Positions 33,460 to 42,148 of a DNA stretch of 64,000 nucleotides are shown here, piece after piece. Under the pieces are notes generated by a model that saw only the letters and a program-made list of their open reading frames with translations, did not search any database and had not been told where the DNA came from. This DNA is from UBA2336 sp965227265. Its GTDB lineage: Bacteria; Bacteroidota; Bacteroidia; Cytophagales; Cyclobacteriaceae. Within the stretch, counting starts at the first letter, position 1, and the number at the start of each line of letters is the position of its first letter. The position numbers and the translations under genes were made by a program. The stretch covers positions 4,041,117 through 4,105,116 of the forward strand of contig OZ245738.1 in NCBI GenBank assembly GCA_965227265.1, read 5' to 3'.

Positions 33460-34839
33460 ATGTATATCGAACAATTGTATACGAATTGCCTTGCAGAAGC
33501 AGCCTATTATATAGAGTCGGAAGGAGAAGCAGCGATTATTGACCCGTTGCGCGAAACAGAACCCTATATTACAATAGCGGAAAAACGCGGAGCAAAAATT
33601 AAATACGTGTTCGAAACGCATTTTCATGCGGATTTTGTCTCAGGTCACATCGACCTTTCACGCAAAGTAAACGCCCCGATTGTTTACGGCCCCAATGCCA
33701 ACACGCATTACGATGTAGTCAATGCAACGGATGGTCAGGAGTTTAAGCTTGGAAAAACAAAATTTAAAGTTCTTCATACACCCGGACATACACCTGAATC
33801 AAGCTGCTTCTTGTTGTTCGATGAGAATGGAAAAGAGTATGCGCTGTTTAGCGGTGATACATTGTTTGTAGGTGATGTTGGTCGTCCGGATTTATTGGAT
33901 GGCGTAATGACGCGTGAAGAATTAGCGAGCATGATGTACGACTCGCTGAACAAGAAAATTAAAACATTACCTGATAGTGTAATTCTTTATCCGGCACACG
34001 GCCCCGGCTCATCCTGCGGAAAGAATATTGGAAAGGAAACTTTCTCCACCATCGGTGAACAGAAGAAATTCAACTATGCACTTCAGGATATGACGCGTGA
34101 GGAGTTCATTGAAAAAGTTACGGACGGAATTCTTCCTCCGCCTGCTTATTTCTTTGAAGATGCGCGTATTAATAAAGAAGGCTACGAATCAATCGAGAAC
34201 GTAATTTCAAAAAATAATAAATCACTTTCACTAGCTGAGTTTAAGAAAGCGGTTACTGATGGTGCAATTATTTTAGATACCCGCAAACCGGATGATTTCG
34301 AAAAAGGATTTATTCCCGGATCGTTAAACATTGGCCTTAACGGACAATATGCAGTATGGGTAGGAACGTTGCTTGATATTAATCAACCACTTGTGCTGAT
34401 CACGGAAGAAGGCAACGAAGAGGAAGCTGTGCTTCGTCTTGCGCGTGTAGGCTACGAAAATGTTGTGGGCTATTTAAAAGGAAGCGTTGATGGCTGGGAT
34501 GGTAAGCTTGATAAAGTTGAAACCATCACCCCCGAACAAATGAAAGCCGAGCTTGCCAAAGGTGTTGACGTACTGGATGTGCGCAAGCCGGGCGAGTGGT
34601 CGGTAAGTCATTTAAAGGACGCTAACTTCCTTCCCTTGTCTGATATTCTAAATAATACCGAAAATCTTAATAAGAGCAATCCATATCTTGTGCATTGTGC
34701 AGGCGGGTATCGTTCGATGATTGCAATCTCTATGCTTAAGCGGTTAGGTTTTACCGGAAGGTTGGTAAACATCCAGGGCGGTTTTGGTGCCATGGTAACG
34801 GCTGGTTTGCCAGCAGTAACAGAGGAAGTGATCGCTTAA
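33460..34839 (+). CDS. Persulfide dioxygenase-like MBL-fold protein with two rhodanese domains
   Basis: 459 residues. The metallo-beta-lactamase domain (1-240) has THFHADFVSGH near 55-65, HTPGHTPES near 111-119 and SGDTLFVGDVGRPDL near 135-149, the ETHE1/CstB-type pattern for glutathione- or CoA-persulfide oxidation to sulfite. Two rhodanese domains follow, near 255-350 and 360-450. The first has no active-site cysteine (VLITEEGNEEE at the loop); the second keeps VHCAGGYRS. The arrangement is that of CstB-like fusions. It likely acts in cytosolic sulfide detoxification. Confidence 0.88.
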   Translation: MYIEQLYTNCLAEAAYYIESEGEAAIIDPLRETEPYITIAEKRGAKIKYVFETHFHADFVSGHIDLSRKVNAPIVYGPNANTHYDVVNATDGQEFKLGKTKFKVLHTPGHTPESSCFLLFDENGKEYALFSGDTLFVGDVGRPDLLDGVMTREELASMMYDSLNKKIKTLPDSVILYPAHGPGSSCGKNIGKETFSTIGEQKKFNYALQDMTREEFIEKVTDGILPPPAYFFEDARINKEGYESIENVISKNNKSLSLAEFKKAVTDGAIILDTRKPDDFEKGFIPGSLNIGLNGQYAVWVGTLLDINQPLVLITEEGNEEEAVLRLARVGYENVVGYLKGSVDGWDGKLDKVETITPEQMKAELAKGVDVLDVRKPGEWSVSHLKDANFLPLSDILNNTENLNKSNPYLVHCAGGYRSMIAISMLKRLGFTGRLVNIQGGFGAMVTAGLPAVTEEVIA

Positions 34840-35352
34840 TTATTCTATTGCCTTTGCGGCCAGAAACATTTCTTCCGTGATTGTTCGGTTGTTGTTGCAA
34901 TCAGAGTCAACTAAAATTTTCCAAACACCATTTTCTTTGCGTAGGGCTACGTGAAATTGTCCGTAGCTGGTTCGTTTTTCTCCTGAAGCATTAATCGTTT
35001 CATTTTTGAAATAACCAATTTCGAAAGCTTGTTCTCCGTTTGCTATGCGTTGGGTAAACCGAAGTTCAAATGTGTTTTTGGTTTTCTCCACTTCCATGGA
35101 TTGCTTCCAGGCAGGCCAGCTCATGGTTAGATCTTTCTCATATTGATCGTAATTCATAATCTGTCCATGATCGCGCTCCACACGCATGACATCTTTTGAA
35201 TGCAGTTGCATGAATCCTTTGATGTCGAGTGCTGTAAGTGCTTTTGCAAACGGCTTCCAAACCTGATCGTTGATTTCTTTTGTTGAATTTTGAGCGATAG
35301 CGGTAAGGCTAACCAAAACAAAAAGAATTGAAAACAATTTTTTCCGTATCAT
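34840..35352 (-). CDS. Secreted NTF2-like (SnoaL/DUF4440-type) protein
   Basis: 170 residues with a signal peptide ending LTAIAQ. The mature part resembles a small NTF2-like cone fold: an N-terminal helix (VWKPFAKALTALDIKGFMQLHSKDVMRV) and later strands GEQAFEIGYFKNE and GQFHVALRKENGVWKILVDS, which match the SnoaL/DUF4440 pattern. Such domains bind small molecules or act as enzymes; nothing specific can be said. Its stop touches the stop of the rhodanese fusion gene, so the two are convergent. Confidence 0.7.
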   Translation of the reverse strand: MIRKKLFSILFVLVSLTAIAQNSTKEINDQVWKPFAKALTALDIKGFMQLHSKDVMRVERDHGQIMNYDQYEKDLTMSWPAWKQSMEVEKTKNTFELRFTQRIANGEQAFEIGYFKNETINASGEKRTSYGQFHVALRKENGVWKILVDSDCNNNRTITEEMFLAAKAIE

Positions 35353-35389
35353 GTTATGTTTTTATGATCCTCGAAAATACGAAATTAGC

Positions 35390-36136
35390 ATGATGAAGAA
35401 TCTGGCAGCTTTTGCCCGTAAGGCGTACCAATCCAGGCTGCTGAGAAAGCTGACTAAAATTGTAGTGTACTTCCACATTGTTTTGATTTGCGTCATCACA
35501 TTGTCGTATTGTTCTTTTCGAAGGTTTTCTGAAAAATCTTATGAGGAAGCAAAAAAACATAAGCCCTATGACGTAATTGTTGTGCCGGGCATTCCTTTTG
35601 AGAAGAAAGAAATTTCGCCCGTAATGAAAATGCGGATTCTTTGGGCGAAGCATTTATACGATAGCGGATACACAAAAAATATAATCTTTTCAGGAGCAGC
35701 TGTCTATAATCCATTCGTGGAAGCAATCGCCATGCAAACTATTGCCGATTCGCTTGGTCTGCCACCCGAACATTTATTTTCAGAAACTACAGCGGAACAC
35801 TCTACGGAAAACATCTACTATTCCTGGAAAATGGCAAAGGAGATGGGTTTTAAAAAAATTGCACTCGCAACCGATCCATTTCAGGCAGCCTTGTTAAGGA
35901 GCTTTATGAAAAAATATTGTCCGGGTATGGATAATATACCACTTGTGATGGGAGTCATAAAAATGGAAACAAAAATGCCCTTAGTCGATACAGTTTCTTT
36001 TTTTAAAAGAGATTTTGTGTCCATTCGTGAGCGTGAAGGTTTTTGGAAGCGCTTTAGGGGAACACGTGGTAGACGCGTGAAGGATGAAGTGAAAAAGCTT
36101 GAGAAAGAAGAGGAAGAAAGGAAAGCTAAAAAGTAA
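35390..36136 (+). CDS. YdcF/SanA-like (DUF218) membrane-anchored protein
   Basis: 248 residues from the ATG at 35390 (a second ATG follows at once); the longer start at 35351 overlaps a divergent start codon and adds 13 atypical residues. One N-terminal transmembrane helix (about 23-42) precedes a DUF218 domain: YDVIVVPGIPFEK, RILWAKHLYDSGYTKNIIFSGA, EHSTENIYYSWKMAKEMGFKKIALATDPF. ElyC/SanA relatives affect envelope barrier function. The C-terminus is a highly charged Lys/Glu tail. DUF2141 follows two bases on. Confidence 0.82.
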   Translation: MMKNLAAFARKAYQSRLLRKLTKIVVYFHIVLICVITLSYCSFRRFSEKSYEEAKKHKPYDVIVVPGIPFEKKEISPVMKMRILWAKHLYDSGYTKNIIFSGAAVYNPFVEAIAMQTIADSLGLPPEHLFSETTAEHSTENIYYSWKMAKEMGFKKIALATDPFQAALLRSFMKKYCPGMDNIPLVMGVIKMETKMPLVDTVSFFKRDFVSIREREGFWKRFRGTRGRRVKDEVKKLEKEEEERKAKK

Positions 36137-36138
36137 CT

Positions 36139-36546
36139 ATGAAAGGAGTAATCGTTTTTATTTTGCTTTTTGGATCGGTTAACATGTATGCTCAGCATAA
36201 AGTTGAGATCACGGTTAAAGGCATTGAAAAAATACAGGGGTCAGTATTAGTTGCTGTTTATAACACGGAAGAAACCTTCTTAAAGAAGCACATCGCTTCA
36301 AAAAAAGTAAAAGTAGATACTAAAGAGGTTACCTTTGCTTTTGACGAAGTAGCTTCAGGCAATTATGCGATCACCCTGTTTCAGGATGAGGACGATAACG
36401 GAAAGCTGAATACAAACTTTATGGGTATTCCTAATGAGCCTTATGGCTTTTCGAATGATGCGAAAGGGAACTTCGGGCCGCCATCTTTTGAGAAAGCCAA
36501 GGTAAAAGTTGATGGCAATAAAAAGCTTGTGATCAATTTGAACTAA
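36139..36546 (+). CDS. DUF2141 secreted protein
   Basis: 135 residues with a signal peptide ending NMYAQ. The remainder is the compact DUF2141 beta-sandwich: GSVLVAVYNTEETF, ASGNYAITLFQDEDDNGKLNTNFMGIPNEPYGFSND. The Asp-rich loop DEDDNGKLD-like may bind calcium; this is inference. It probably shares a transcript with the DUF218 gene two bases upstream. Its 3' end overlaps the convergent cytochrome gene by 14 bases. Confidence 0.87.
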   Translation: MKGVIVFILLFGSVNMYAQHKVEITVKGIEKIQGSVLVAVYNTEETFLKKHIASKKVKVDTKEVTFAFDEVASGNYAITLFQDEDDNGKLNTNFMGIPNEPYGFSNDAKGNFGPPSFEKAKVKVDGNKKLVINLN

Positions 36547-37000
36547 CCACGCACGAATCCATTACTCGGCTGGCCTCGGTTACATCAATAATTCCACGCT
36601 GATGATCCCAGGTATTATAAATGTAAGTTGCAATCTCTGCGATTTCGAGATTGGTGAGTGCTTCAACTCCAGGCATCGGTTGGGAAAAACTTTTTCCGTT
36701 TACTGTAATCTCTCCTTGGATACCATACTTCATCAGGCATAATACATGCTCAAAGTTTTTATCCATGTAGTCCGAAGTATTCAACGGTGGATAAACTAGA
36801 CCTAGTCCTTTCCCCGTTGATTGATGGCAATTACTGCAGTGCTTAAGATAAAGCTCTTCACCCTTAACGTAATATTGTTTGAATTTGACAGAAGTTGAAT
36901 CCGTTGAGTTCCCCGAATTAGAAGAACATGCGAGAGACAGCAACAAAAACCCGATGAATCCGAAATTCGAAATTCTGAATTCGAAATTGTTACTATTCAC
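36533..37000 (-). CDS. Cytochrome c-type lipoprotein
   Basis: 155 residues. A lipobox (LLSLACSS, Cys25) indicates lipid anchoring. The class I haem motif CSNCHQ lies near 55-60 (CxxCH), and the Met ligand is probably in PMPGVEALTNLEI near 109. The N-terminal residues 3-14 are encoded by a tandem heptanucleotide repeat (see 36954-36988). It overlaps the SCO1-like gene by eight bases, so they form a respiratory pair, most likely periplasmic electron transfer and cytochrome oxidase assembly. Confidence 0.85.
   Translation of the reverse strand: MNSNNFEFRISNFGFIGFLLLSLACSSNSGNSTDSTSVKFKQYYVKGEELYLKHCSNCHQSTGKGLGLVYPPLNTSDYMDKNFEHVLCLMKYGIQGEITVNGKSFSQPMPGVEALTNLEIAEIATYIYNTWDHQRGIIDVTEASRVMDSCVVSSN
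36954..36988. repeat. Heptanucleotide tandem repeat inside the cytochrome c gene
   Basis: Plus-strand units of seven bases: ATGAATC, CGAAATT, CGAAATT, CTGAATT, CGAAATT. They cover the codons of the signal peptide N-region. The unit is not a multiple of three, so loss or gain of one unit would shift the frame. Confidence 0.7.
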
Positions 37001-37631
37001 GCTCTAGCTGTTTGATGTCTTTCATTAAGCGATCTACATCGTCTTCTTTTGTACCATCATACTTACCTCGGATTCTACCTTGACGGTCAATTAATAAAAA
37101 CGCTCCGCTGTGGATGAAACCATCCGGCTCGGCTTTGTCTTCCATCGCGGTAGCGAAATAACTTTTTTGGGCAAGATCAAAAACATATTCTTTTGGTTGA
37201 CCCGTTGCAAAATGCCACTTGCTGCTTTTAACATCTAGCCGTTTTGCAAAATCACGCAGTAAATTAACTGTATCGTATTCCGGATCAATGGTGTGAGAAA
37301 GTATAAGTACCTCTGAATCATCCTGCACCTGCTCATAAAGTCTTACCATTTGTGTTTTCATAATCGGACAAATCGTCCGGCAGGAAGTGAAAAAGAAATC
37401 TGCCACATAGATTTTGCCTTTGAACGTTTCGTTGGTAATAACTGCACTATCCTGATCCACAAAAGTGAAAGGAGCAATGGTATGATAAACGGTATCCGTA
37501 ACTTGCTTGCCGTCCACTTCACGGGTTGTAACTTCACGTTGACCAAAAATCGGTAACGACTCTTGACAACTGGCCAAAAAGGTTAACAGAAAAAAGGCAT
37601 ACAGGCACTGAATTAAAATTTTTGCTTTCAT
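36993..37631 (-). CDS. SCO1/SenC-type copper chaperone lipoprotein
   Basis: 212 residues with a lipobox (LTFLASC, Cys22). The thioredoxin-like SCO domain has the copper-binding CxxxC in FFTSCRTICPIM near 81-92 and the conserved histidine in GFIHSGAFLL near 171-180. SCO proteins load copper into the CuA centre of cytochrome oxidase or act as thiol reductases. It leads the pair with cytochrome c and diverges from the Crp/Fnr gene 59 bases away. Confidence 0.92.
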   Translation of the reverse strand: MKAKILIQCLYAFFLLTFLASCQESLPIFGQREVTTREVDGKQVTDTVYHTIAPFTFVDQDSAVITNETFKGKIYVADFFFTSCRTICPIMKTQMVRLYEQVQDDSEVLILSHTIDPEYDTVNLLRDFAKRLDVKSSKWHFATGQPKEYVFDLAQKSYFATAMEDKAEPDGFIHSGAFLLIDRQGRIRGKYDGTKEDDVDRLMKDIKQLERE

Positions 37632-37690
37632 GTTAATCTTCTCTCAACTTTTCACGTTACAATTCTATACCTTCCATTAGTTATATACTT

Positions 37691-38371
37691 ATGCAGAACG
37701 CAGCGGCCCTTTGGTATTTTGAAAGCGTAAATCTCTTCAATATTCTTTGCCCGCACAAGGTAAAAGCGATGGCAGGCAAGCATGAATTCATCCATTTTAA
37801 GAAGGATGCATTTATTTACTTCCCGAATGACAAGGCGGATCATATCTATATGATCGCCCATGGCCGGGTAAAGATTGGCCATTATCTCGATGACGGGAAA
37901 GAAGTTATCAGCTCGATCCTTACTCCCGGGGAAATCTTTGGTGAACTAGCCTTGGCAGGCGAAGCTACTCGGAGAGATTTTGCGCAAGTGATGGATGACA
38001 AGACTTCCATCTGCCCGTTAAGCCTGGAGGAACTTAAGCAATTGATGTACGGTGATCGAGAGTTAAGCTTTAAGCTATTGAAGCTTGTTGGTCTTCGACT
38101 AATGAAATTGGAACGTAAGCTTGAACTTCTCGTATTCAAAGATGCGCGCACGCGGATCATAGAATTTTTGAAAGACGCTGCCGCGTGGAAAGGCAAGAAA
38201 GTTGGTTTCGAAACCATGATCCCAACGCAGCTTACCCATAAAGATATTGCCTCACTTACCGGAACATCCCGGCAAACCGTGACAACAATCCTGAACGATC
38301 TTAAAGAAAAGAATCTAATCTATTTCGACCGAAAGAAAATTCTGGTTCGTGATCTGGAGAATCTTAAATAA
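37691..38371 (+). CDS. Crp/Fnr-family transcriptional regulator
   Basis: 226 residues. The cyclic-nucleotide-type beta-barrel spans about 25-140 (FIYFPNDKADHIYMIAHGRVKIG, LTPGEIFGELALAGE), with a long dimerisation helix and a C-terminal winged helix whose recognition helix is THKDIASLTGTSRQTVTTILNDL near 186-208. It lacks the N-terminal cysteine cluster of Fnr, so an oxygen-sensing Fe-S centre is unlikely. It diverges from the SCO1-cytochrome pair and may regulate it; that is inference. Confidence 0.9.
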   Translation: MQNAAALWYFESVNLFNILCPHKVKAMAGKHEFIHFKKDAFIYFPNDKADHIYMIAHGRVKIGHYLDDGKEVISSILTPGEIFGELALAGEATRRDFAQVMDDKTSICPLSLEELKQLMYGDRELSFKLLKLVGLRLMKLERKLELLVFKDARTRIIEFLKDAAAWKGKKVGFETMIPTQLTHKDIASLTGTSRQTVTTILNDLKEKNLIYFDRKKILVRDLENLK

Positions 38372-40021
38372 TTATTTGTAAAGCTTCTCGTAATACTCCT
38401 TCACCATTCGCCCTGAATCAAACTCAGGCAATACATCTTTCATACTGGCCTTAACAACGTTAGTCCACTTAGCAGGAGTGTTGTAGTACATCGGGATGAT
38501 TTCATTTTCTAAAACATCCAGCAGGTTGGCAGCTTCAGTCTTGTCTTTTATGTCCTGGGAAAGTGAGTCGTCAGCCGTTTTAATGATGAACGAGTTCTTC
38601 CCATGCTTTGCGAATTCAGGAACCCAGCCATCCGGGATTGATAAGTTTACCGATGCATTCATTGCAGCAGTCATACCGGATGTTCCAGATGCTTCCCGGT
38701 ATAAGCGCGGATTGTTCAACCAAATGTCAGAACCTTTTTTCAAATGTCCGGATAGCCAAAGTTCGTAACCTGTTAGTATAGTACAGTTCGGTAAATCCTT
38801 TGTCTTCCAATAAATTTCATTGAAGACATTAATCGCAGCGAAATCTTCCGGGTACGGTTTGCCAGCCCAGATAATTTGTATCGGTTGTTTTTTATTTTGA
38901 ACAATCTTTAAAAATCTTTCAAAATCAAACATCAGCATGTTTGCACGTTTGTATCCGGCAAAACGTCTTGCCCACACAACGGTGAGAATATTTTCATTAA
39001 ATAATTTCCCGGTTTGATTGGCGATTGTTCTGAAAAGCTTTCGCTTCAACTCCTTCTTATGCTTCACCAATCCCTTGTCATCATTTTTCTTTAAAGACTT
39101 TTCGAGCTCTTCATCCATCCAATACGTTTTGTTCTGAGCATTGGTTATTGCTTCGATCTTGCAGATGCCTTTGTAATCACCCCACATCTTTCTGGAAACT
39201 TCACCGTGCAATTGCGAAACTCCATTCGCAATCTTCGCGAGTCGCAATGCAGTAAGTGTATAGTTCAATACACCGTTTTCCGGATAAACATATTCCTGAA
39301 CCTGCTGTAACGTCAAGCCATTGAAGAAGCTCATGCTGTTGAGCAAGGGCAGGCTATGTTCTTCGTTACCGGCTTTCTCAGGTGTATGTGTTGTAAACAC
39401 TACTCGTTTCTTCACTTCATCAACACTTTTATATTTATCGAGCAGGTAGAAGCACATTGGGAGTGCATGACCTTCATTCATGTGATAGATCTCAGTGTTG
39501 CGCTCGAGAATATCAATCAGCTTCGCTCCGCCAATCCCCAACAAAATAGATTGTGCAATTCGCGTAGTTTCATTCGGATCGTATAGCCGGTGACTGATCG
39601 TTTGCGCCAGAAAGTCATTTTCCGGAATATCAGTGCTCAATAAAAACAGCGGTGCTGAATTAAAAACTTCAGGCTTAAGCAAATAAGCTTTTACAAAAAC
39701 CCGCGCGCCATGAATGGTGATCGGAAAAACAATATTGGTGTCTGTTAAATACGAGTAATCCTTATCGCGAAAACTTACGCGCAAGGTTTGATCCTGGTTA
39801 CGCTCCTGATCGTAATAACCTTTCTTCCAGAGAATGCCAATGCCAATCAGGTTTTGCTTGAGCTCGTAAGCGCTGCGCAGATGTGATCCAGCCAGAAACC
39901 CCAATCCGCCACTATATATTTTCAATGGCTGGTTGATGGCAAACTCCATCGAGAAATAAGCAACAGGTTTTGAATAGTTCTTCGCGAATTTGTAGGGGAA
40001 AAGCGTCTTTAAATCAATCAT
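38372..40021 (-). CDS. glgP: Alpha-glucan phosphorylase family protein (GT35-like)
   Basis: 549 residues from the ATG at 40021; the longer frame adds an atypical 29-residue leader. It is a short GlgP-type protein. KPVAYFSMEFAI and KIYSGGLGFLAGSHL open it; YHMNEGHALPM, TVVWARRFAGYKRANM, WAGKPYPED and DIWLNNPRLYREASGTSGM follow. Family members split glycogen or maltodextrin with phosphate, using PLP bound to a lysine in GTSGMK. Here that position is Thr (GTSGMT, near 451), so PLP attachment is doubtful. It converges with the Crp/Fnr gene with no gap. Confidence 0.85.
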   Translation of the reverse strand: MIDLKTLFPYKFAKNYSKPVAYFSMEFAINQPLKIYSGGLGFLAGSHLRSAYELKQNLIGIGILWKKGYYDQERNQDQTLRVSFRDKDYSYLTDTNIVFPITIHGARVFVKAYLLKPEVFNSAPLFLLSTDIPENDFLAQTISHRLYDPNETTRIAQSILLGIGGAKLIDILERNTEIYHMNEGHALPMCFYLLDKYKSVDEVKKRVVFTTHTPEKAGNEEHSLPLLNSMSFFNGLTLQQVQEYVYPENGVLNYTLTALRLAKIANGVSQLHGEVSRKMWGDYKGICKIEAITNAQNKTYWMDEELEKSLKKNDDKGLVKHKKELKRKLFRTIANQTGKLFNENILTVVWARRFAGYKRANMLMFDFERFLKIVQNKKQPIQIIWAGKPYPEDFAAINVFNEIYWKTKDLPNCTILTGYELWLSGHLKKGSDIWLNNPRLYREASGTSGMTAAMNASVNLSIPDGWVPEFAKHGKNSFIIKTADDSLSQDIKDKTEAANLLDVLENEIIPMYYNTPAKWTNVVKASMKDVLPEFDSGRMVKEYYEKLYK

Positions 40022-40192
40022 TGGGTTCAGGTCAAGCCGACAAACTACTAAAAAGGAATAAAGGCTGCTTAACTCCTGTATAAATTTAATCGGTATAGCA
40101 TCATGCAAACGTTTGAAGTTAATGTTTTGAAATTGTGAATCTTCAATAAGCGGCTTGATTGGGGATGATTAAAAAACCTATCTTGAGTGCGG

Positions 40193-41407
40193 ATGAGAAT
40201 AAAGTTGCTTCTATTTTTTGTTCTAACAGTTGGCTATGCAACGGCACAGGAAACGCCATACGTGGTTATGGTTTCGTTTGATGGTTTCCGTCACGACTAT
40301 GTAGAACGGTATAACCTGCCTAATTTTAAAAGACTTATTAGTAAAGGGAGTGCAGCGGAAGCACTTATTCCTTCGTTCCCAAGTAAAACATTTCCCAATC
40401 ACTATACACTTGTCACCGGTTTGTATCCGGGCAATCATGGGTTGGTGGATAATGAATTTTATGATCCCGAACAGAAAAAACTTTATGGTATCCGGAAACG
40501 CGAAATGGTTGAAGATCCTTTTTTTTATGGAGGCACTCCGCTCTGGCAATTGGCGCAGCAGCACGGGTTGAAGTCAGCATCGTTTTATTGGGTAGGATCG
40601 GAGGCAAAAATCCTCGGTTCATTTCCTGATTATTATCGGCTGTATGATGCAAAGGTTAAAAACGAAGAACGCGTTGAGCAAACAATTGACTGGCTAAAAC
40701 TACCAGAGACAGACCGACCACATTTCATCTCGCTTTATTTTTCATTAGTAGATCACGAAGCTCATACAACAGGCCCAACTTCGATTGAAACTCAAAAAGT
40801 TTTGCATACGGCCGATTCCCTTTTAGGAATGCTGATGAACAAGGTTGAAACGCTTAAGTTACCGGTAAACATTATTGTTGTTTCCGATCATGGCTTATAT
40901 GAAATGAAACGTGAAGAAAAAGTTTTCCGATATGTTAATCAATTGATAAACACCAATAATAAATCTGTGATGTTCGCGAATGCTGGCTCGCAGGTTCACT
41001 TCTACACAAAAAATATAGACTCATTATATACTGTGTTAAAAAATCAGGAAAAGAATTTTAAAGTTTACAGGCAAGGCGAATTTCCTGAGCGCTGGTATTA
41101 TAAAAATGCAAGATCAGGCAATGTTTTAATCGTTGCTGAACCCGGTACATATTTTTTAACTGCACCGAGAGATTTAAGCAAATGGGTGGAGACCGGGAAC
41201 TTCGGTGAGCACGGTTATGATCCGGCTTCAACGAAAGAGGTAAATGGAATTTTCTATGCGGTGGGTCCGAACGTTAAGCAAGGCGTTACACTAAAACCTT
41301 TTGAAAATATTCATGTGTATCCATTTGTGGCGAAGATTTTAGGATTGAAGATTCCGGAAGTTGATGGAGAGGAAAAAGTTCTTGATAAAATATATTTAAA
41401 AAGATAG
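40193..41407 (+). CDS. Secreted NPP-type nucleotide pyrophosphatase/phosphodiesterase
   Basis: 404 residues from the ATG read as MRIKLLLFFVL; a GTG two codons upstream is possible. Signal peptide ends in ATAQE. The alkaline-phosphatase-superfamily core is complete: VSFDGFRHDY (Asp), the nucleophile Thr in PSKTFPNHY near 66-74, SLVDHEAHTTGP (Asp, His), VVSDHG and FGEHGYDP (His). NPP enzymes hydrolyse extracellular nucleotide phosphodiesters. The substrate is not evident. A bidirectional terminator overlaps its stop. Confidence 0.9.
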   Translation: MRIKLLLFFVLTVGYATAQETPYVVMVSFDGFRHDYVERYNLPNFKRLISKGSAAEALIPSFPSKTFPNHYTLVTGLYPGNHGLVDNEFYDPEQKKLYGIRKREMVEDPFFYGGTPLWQLAQQHGLKSASFYWVGSEAKILGSFPDYYRLYDAKVKNEERVEQTIDWLKLPETDRPHFISLYFSLVDHEAHTTGPTSIETQKVLHTADSLLGMLMNKVETLKLPVNIIVVSDHGLYEMKREEKVFRYVNQLINTNNKSVMFANAGSQVHFYTKNIDSLYTVLKNQEKNFKVYRQGEFPERWYYKNARSGNVLIVAEPGTYFLTAPRDLSKWVETGNFGEHGYDPASTKEVNGIFYAVGPNVKQGVTLKPFENIHVYPFVAKILGLKIPEVDGEEKVLDKIYLKR

Positions 41408-41440
41408 GAGCCGTATTCCTACACGGCTCCTATCTTTTTT
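41398..41440. terminator. Bidirectional terminator between convergent genes
   Basis: Arms AGATAGGAGCCGT (41402-41414) and ACGGCTCCTATCT (41423-41435) with an eight-base loop, flanked by A-rich sequence on the left and TTTTT on the right, so it works for both strands. It overlaps the stop of the NPP gene. Confidence 0.85.
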
Positions 41441-42110
41441 AATAAGTATCTGAAGGCATTGAAACAGTTTGGCCACACAGATTCGCAATAGAGGAATTAG
41501 GGGAAACAATAATCGGTTTACAATCAGAATTAACAATTATCTTACCGGAAGCTTCAAGTTTGCAATTTCCTCCTGAAAAAGAAGTAATGTTTAGGGATTG
41601 CGTTTCCCAACGGTAAGCATATACACTGTACATAATCACTCCGTTTTTTAAAACATCCGTAACAGTTGTGACAAGATTTGGCATAGTAACGGTACTTGAA
41701 GTCACGGTTGCACAAGCGGGAGCCATGATGGTGAAACCCGCCCCGTTTCCAGAAACAATAAAACCATCGGGATAACATTGCCCGGGAGTATAGTTTGCAC
41801 ACGTAGTCTCCCAGGTTCCCTGAATTCCATTTTGTAATTGAGCCGGAGTAGGTCCGAAAAACCAAACCGGAGTACCGAAAAAAGCACTGGACCAGCGTCC
41901 GTTTCCCTGCCACGTTAAGGCGTTGCCGACTGACCCAATAGTTCCCGGATTCATATCTCCGGTACCCGCTCCATCTGCGTGACGGGCATTTGAATTGTTA
42001 TCACTTGCTTGTGGGGCAGGATCTCTTGTGGGTACTGGCTCTTCTTCTGAGCAGCTTACAAGAAATAATACAAATAACAGGAAAAGTGTTTTGAATTTTG
42101 AGTTGAACAT
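41439..42110 (-). CDS. Lipoprotein of unknown function
   Basis: 223 residues with a lipobox (LFLVSCSEE, Cys20) and an acidic anchor after the cysteine. A disordered Asp/Asn-rich linker is followed by a beta-rich domain with six cysteines, including TTCANYTPGQCYPDG, which could form disulfides. I recognise no family. It sits alone between the NPP terminator and the ABC transporter genes. Confidence 0.65.
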   Translation of the reverse strand: MFNSKFKTLFLLFVLFLVSCSEEEPVPTRDPAPQASDNNSNARHADGAGTGDMNPGTIGSVGNALTWQGNGRWSSAFFGTPVWFFGPTPAQLQNGIQGTWETTCANYTPGQCYPDGFIVSGNGAGFTIMAPACATVTSSTVTMPNLVTTVTDVLKNGVIMYSVYAYRWETQSLNITSFSGGNCKLEASGKIIVNSDCKPIIVSPNSSIANLCGQTVSMPSDTY

Positions 42111-42148
42111 AACGTTGGGGTTAGTTTACAACTATAAGATAAGCAATT

